DNA of 21,824 nt from an uncultured Clostridia bacterium (GTDB taxonomy: Bacteria > Bacillota > Clostridia > TANB77 > CAG-508), in contig CANQJY010000009.1 in assembly GCA_947624365.1 (NCBI GenBank), positions 1-21,824 on the forward strand. Direction: 5' to 3'. A model generated the notes under the pieces. That model did no database searches and was not told the origin of the DNA. It was given only the letters and a program-made list of their open reading frames with translations. A program made the position numbers and the translations under genes. Position 1 is the first letter of the stretch; every line of letters starts with the position of its first letter. Below, piece by piece: positions 19,246 to 21,824 of this stretch.

Positions 19246-20186
19246 TATTCTTTTCCCTCCTTCTTTACTTCATATTGTTTTGTTTCCTTATTCCATAACA
19301 TATTTAAACTATTTAATTTTTCTTTGAACCTTGCTGTAAGTTCAGTCTTGCTTGTAAGTTTATGTTCTATTGTCTTCATTAAATCAGACACTTCTTGTAC
19401 ATTTTCTACTGTCATATTCTCAATTACTGGTGTATACTTGTCCATTACTGCTTGATACTCTTTTCTTTCTTCTTCAAAGATTTTACTTTCTTCTTGAATA
19501 TTTTTATTGGCTTGCTCAAACAATCTAGTTAAAAAATCATTTGGTACATTTCCTTCTAATTCTGGTATTATATGGCTTCCCTTAATTCCAAAACTTGATT
19601 TAGCAAAATATCTTTCACAATTATTGAATCCTATTGTTTTTTTATCTCCTCGCATTTCTATAAATCCGCCTAATTCAACATTTTGCCATACTGTATTTTT
19701 AGTACTTCCTTCAACTAAAATTCTTAGCTTTGTTTCTTCATCTTGTTTTTCTTCTACTGCGTGAAATATAATTACACAATGTTTTCTTAATTCAAAGTAT
19801 ATGTAATTCATAAATCTAGTAAATTCTCTTCCAACTGCTCCATAACCTTGCAAGCTTAATGTTCCATCTTTTTTAGCATTTTTTATATCATTTTTAATTA
19901 CATAAGCTTTCATTAAATCTAGTAGTTTTCCACCTGTATCAATTACTATTGTTTCATATTCGCTTAAGTCCCCTTTTAAATCGTTTAGCAGTTCCTCATA
20001 ACTTTCTGGCTGTATATAATCTTTTCTCACACTTGCCATTGTCCTGTTAATTCCAAAATCAACATCTATTAATAATGGATTAGGAGCTGATAGTCCTAAT
20101 GTCGTCTTTCCTATTCCTGGATACCCTGCTATAAGTATCCTAAATCTGTTTTCTTGGTTTTGCATTTCTGCGGGTTTCTTTATCAT
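19245..20186 (-). CDS. Sak4-like RecA/AAA ATPase (single-strand annealing/recombinase family, 313 aa)
   Basis: Walker A is GYPGIGKTT (residues 21-29), followed by LLIDVDFGINRTM, the Walker B TIVIDTGG (79-86) and a central region SLQGYGAVGREFTRFMNYIYFELRKHCVIIFHAVEEKQDEE. This is the layout of phage AAA_24/Sak4 proteins, Rad51/RecA-like ATPases that pair phage DNA strands. The C-terminal 80 residues are helical and charged. It is followed by a PD-(D/E)XK nuclease and a NinB-like protein, the common set in phage recombination modules. No SSB gene is visible in the window, so host SSB may be used. The call is good. Confidence 0.82.
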   Translation of the reverse strand: MIKKPAEMQNQENRFRILIAGYPGIGKTTLGLSAPNPLLIDVDFGINRTMASVRKDYIQPESYEELLNDLKGDLSEYETIVIDTGGKLLDLMKAYVIKNDIKNAKKDGTLSLQGYGAVGREFTRFMNYIYFELRKHCVIIFHAVEEKQDEETKLRILVEGSTKNTVWQNVELGGFIEMRGDKKTIGFNNCERYFAKSSFGIKGSHIIPELEGNVPNDFLTRLFEQANKNIQEESKIFEEERKEYQAVMDKYTPVIENMTVENVQEVSDLMKTIEHKLTSKTELTARFKEKLNSLNMLWNKETKQYEVKKEGKE

Positions 20187-20405
20187 TTAAAATCTACTCC
20201 TTTCAAATTCGTTTTCTAATTCTCTCTGTTCTGCGTTATTATGCTTTTCTATTTGAGGCTCTATATTTTCTATGTCTATTTGAACTCGCCTCATAAGTTC
20301 TAATATTTCTTCTTGATAATCAATGTCTTTACATTCATTTTCTGCCATTTTTAAATTGTCCACTAAATTATTTAAATCATCATATTTTTCTATAAGTGCA
20401 TCCAT
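20187..20405 (-). CDS. Small helical protein before the Sak4-like gene (72 aa)
   Basis: MDALIEKYDDLNNLVDNLKMAEN is followed by DIDYQEEILELMRRVQIDIENIEPQIEK and a charged end with NELEN-like spacing (ERELENEFERSRF in essence). All of it is helical with heptads. The stop touches the next start, so it is co-translated with the ATPase. No family recognised; a partner or cofactor is possible. Confidence 0.55.
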   Translation of the reverse strand: MDALIEKYDDLNNLVDNLKMAENECKDIDYQEEILELMRRVQIDIENIEPQIEKHNNAEQRELENEFERSRF

Positions 20406-20483
20406 TGACTTTCCTTTCTTCTTGTGCTATACTATACACATAAAACATATTTATATAGCATTAGATAAATGTTTTAGAGTTAG

Positions 20484-20741
20484 TTAATTGATGCCAGTCG
20501 TTGCTAACTCTTTTATTTTGTTTAATTTTTGCTTGTCTGTTCTGTTGTAAGGATTTTGTTCTATAACGTCTAATATTTCTTTAAGTATTTCTTCACAACT
20601 GTAAATTCTTGCAATGTTTGAAATTCTTTCTTCAGATAATTCTTTGTTTTGTCTTGTTAGATTTACTATTTTATCTTCTGCATCTTTTAAAGCTTTTGTT
20701 CTTGCTTCTAGCAATTTTTGCTTTTCATTATTAAAAAACAT
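20484..20741 (-). CDS. Coiled-coil protein (85 aa)
   Basis: MFFNNEKQKLLEARTKALKD and a long helix (ALKDAEDKIVNLTRQNKELSEERI), then IYSCEEILKEILDVIEQNPYNRTDKQKL. The last part resembles the short helices found at the ends of small phage proteins (ILDVIEQNPYNRTDKQKLNKIKELA). A hairpin formed by GAGTTAG and CTAACTC spans its stop codon. Function unknown. A 78-base gap follows before the next gene and holds no clear feature. Confidence 0.5.
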   Translation of the reverse strand: MFFNNEKQKLLEARTKALKDAEDKIVNLTRQNKELSEERISNIARIYSCEEILKEILDVIEQNPYNRTDKQKLNKIKELATTGIN

Positions 20742-20757
20742 TTTTTTTCACTCCTTT

Positions 20758-20940
20758 CTAAAATTTATTTGTTAAATATCTGTCTAATCTGTTTAGTCCT
20801 TTTATTATTCTTTGGTACAAATTAATACCAAAACATTGATAACTTATTAATTGTACTAACATGGCTAGCCCAAATATTAAGATTAACTCTATTAATACTG
20901 TCATTGCACATGCTATTACATCTATCCAGTAATTAACCAT
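20758..20940 (-). CDS. Small membrane protein (60 aa)
   Basis: MVNYWIDVIACAMTVLIELILIFGLAMLVQLISYQCFG contains one long or two short hydrophobic segments (about residues 4-34), then a basic helix, GLNRLDRYLTNKF. The frame reaches an ATG at 20955, but that codon is part of the GGAGG ribosome site that serves the ATG at 20940 with 8-base spacing. Probably an inner-membrane protein; role unknown. Confidence 0.5.
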   Translation of the reverse strand: MVNYWIDVIACAMTVLIELILIFGLAMLVQLISYQCFGINLYQRIIKGLNRLDRYLTNKF

Positions 20941-20957
20941 TTGTATTTCCTCCATTT

Positions 20958-21243
20958 CTAAACAACTCTGTTTTGTTCTAAATTAATTTTTCTTTTTTGA
21001 AAATCAATGTCTATTGTTTTATGTTTTGCTTTTCTTTTAATTGGTTTTATTTGTAAAGTTTCTTGTGCTTGTTGTTTTTTTATTTCTACAAATTCTTTTA
21101 CATCTTTAGTATCAAACCTTATGTCTCTGCTCCCGAACATGGAAGCATTTTAAACCTTGTTGTACAAATTTATAGATTGTTCTGTTATCTTTCACTTGGA
21201 AATATTCTTTTACTTGTTCTATTGTTAATAACTTTTCTTCCAT
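20958..21243 (-). pseudogene. Helix-turn-helix (excisionase/MerR-like) gene interrupted by a frame change
   Basis: The ATG at 21243 has AAAGGAGGAAGAA before it. The first frame reads MEEKLLTIEQVKEYFQVKDNRTIYKFVQQGLKCFHV and then goes wrong (REQRHKV, stop at 21112). One base later the frame reads GSRDIRFDTKDVKEFVE and continues to 20958. Joined, FHV-GSRDIRFDTKDVKEFVEIK is exactly the wing and last helix of small excisionase-type HTH proteins (helix-turn-helix domain 17), so a one-base insertion near 21131-21137 is the simple explanation. The joined protein would be 94 residues with a basic tail. It could instead be a +1 frameshift at the rare CGG codon or a sequencing error. Confidence 0.7.
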
Positions 21244-21253
21244 TTCTTCCTCC

Positions 21254-21282
21254 TTTACTTTTACTGTAAAATTTTGTATAAT
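21254..21282 (+). promoter_or_regulatory. Candidate plus-strand promoter
   Basis: TTTACT (21254-21259) and a perfect TATAAT (21277-21282) are 17 bases apart, 25 bases before the ATG of the membrane protein gene. The -10 box is ideal and the -35 box has four of six matches. It lies between divergent genes. Confidence 0.55.
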
Positions 21283-21306
21283 TACCTCGAAAGTGAGGTG
21301 TATCTT

Positions 21307-21660
21307 ATGGAATGGTTTTCTTGGGTAATAGCTATAGGTCTTGGCTTGTCAGCTGTTATTTCTCCAATTTTTACTGCGATAATAAATAATAGGTATCAAT
21401 TATCTTTAAAAAAATTAGAAATGTATGAACTTGCAAAAAGAGAAGCTCTTGAAAATTTCATAAAATGTGCTAGCAAATGTTTTAATGGAAAAAATAATGC
21501 TGAAGCTTATGCTTACTATGATAGTGTAAATAATTTATATATTTATTTTTCAAATGTTCCTAAAAACATCAATAATCTAGAACACCTTTTGGGTAATGAT
21601 TTTACTAATGAGTTGTCCAATATTGTTCAAGACCTATCAAACCAAATAAAGAAAGAATAA
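21307..21660 (+). CDS. Small membrane protein on the plus strand (117 aa)
   Basis: MEWFSWVIAIGLGLSAVISPIFTAIINNRYQ contains one transmembrane segment (about residues 5-27), after which the protein is helical and soluble: SLKKLEMYELAKREALENFIKCASKCF and DLSNQIKKE at the end. The ATG at 21307 is preferred to the upstream one at 21274 because GAGGTG lies 6 bases before it. It is the only plus-strand gene I accept here, with its own promoter. Such proteins occur in prophage lysogeny regions of Firmicutes, sometimes with possible roles in exclusion, but no function is shown. Confidence 0.65.
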   Translation: MEWFSWVIAIGLGLSAVISPIFTAIINNRYQLSLKKLEMYELAKREALENFIKCASKCFNGKNNAEAYAYYDSVNNLYIYFSNVPKNINNLEHLLGNDFTNELSNIVQDLSNQIKKE

Positions 21661-21793
21661 GAATTATTATTATATAGATTCCATATATTACTGTTGTAGA
21701 TATGGAATTTGTCATTTTATAACAAACAATCAAACTTGCAATTCCTGCTATTATTAAAATAATCATTCCTAAAATAATTCTAAAATCACTCAT
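21605..21793 (-). CDS. Small two-span membrane protein (62 aa)
   Basis: MSDFRIILGMIILIIAGIASLIVCYKM gives a first membrane segment (about residues 6-24), and TTVIYGIYIIIILILSLFGLIGL a second (33-55). AAAGGAG lies 6 bases before the ATG. It converges with and overlaps the plus-strand gene by 56 bases. Both frames look real from ribosome sites and composition, so the overlap may be genuine. Function unknown; small membrane proteins of this type occur in prophages. Confidence 0.5.
   Translation of the reverse strand: MSDFRIILGMIILIIAGIASLIVCYKMTNSISTTVIYGIYIIIILILSLFGLIGLEQYWTTH
21678..21708 (+). terminator. Hairpin after the plus-strand membrane gene
   Basis: ATTCCATAT (21678-21686) and ATATGGAAT (21700-21708) are a perfect 9-bp stem with a 13-base loop, followed on the plus strand by TTGTCATTTTAT. 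The T-run is weak. It starts 18 bases after the plus-strand stop and lies inside the minus-strand gene. Confidence 0.4.
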
Positions 21794-21824
21794 TTTTGTC
21801 TCCTTTTGTCGAAATTATACATAT

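Noticed and set aside
20468..20512. Terminator at the end of the 85-residue gene
   Set aside because: The 7-8 bp inverted repeat spans the stop codon but has a long loop and no T-run on the minus strand.

Overview
This window is most of a temperate tailed phage or prophage from a low-G+C Firmicute, probably a Clostridium-like host. The DNA is strongly A+T-rich, genes have strong AGGAGG-type ribosome binding sites, TGA is used as a stop, and the head proteins are of the SPP1 / clostridial siphovirus kind. Almost every gene lies on the minus strand, so the map reads from right to left. No integrase, repressor, tail fibre or lysis gene is visible; they would lie outside the window.

Right end (about 21.8 to 20.2 kb): two small membrane proteins in convergent, overlapping orientation, a HTH (excisionase-like) gene broken by one frame change, and three small proteins. 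Recombination and replication block (20.2 to 14.8 kb): a Sak4-like RecA/AAA ATPase, a PD-(D/E)XK nuclease, a NinB-like protein, an HNH nuclease, a DnaD-type replication protein, a G39P-like helicase loader, a winged-helix protein and a RusA resolvase. This block holds an unusual inverted plus direct repeat element (17886-17954) and iteron-like repeats inside the DnaD-type gene. Accessory block (14.8 to 9.95 kb): a protein with thirteen near-identical 9-residue repeats, a compact C5-cytosine methyltransferase-like protein, many small Cys-rich or coiled-coil proteins, and finally a sigma-like DUF1492/ArpU-type protein that probably switches on late genes.

After that regulator come a rho-independent terminator, a candidate promoter and about 190 nt that fold into a multi-helix RNA closed by a 14-bp stem. 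The late operon follows: a Cys-rich small protein, a lone MazF/PemK-like protein, small and large terminase, SPP1-type portal, a MuF-type minor head protein with a possible toxin-like tail, two hairpins (one terminator-like), a G+C-rich leader, scaffold, major capsid, four head-tail joining proteins and the start of the tail tube gene.

Most genes are ordinary phage genes. The items most worth a second look are the structured RNA before the packaging genes, the leader before the scaffold, the repeat element before the HNH gene, the toxin-like end of the MuF protein, the lone MazF-like protein and two genes that each need one frame change to be read through. All family names are from reading the protein sequences; no search was run.
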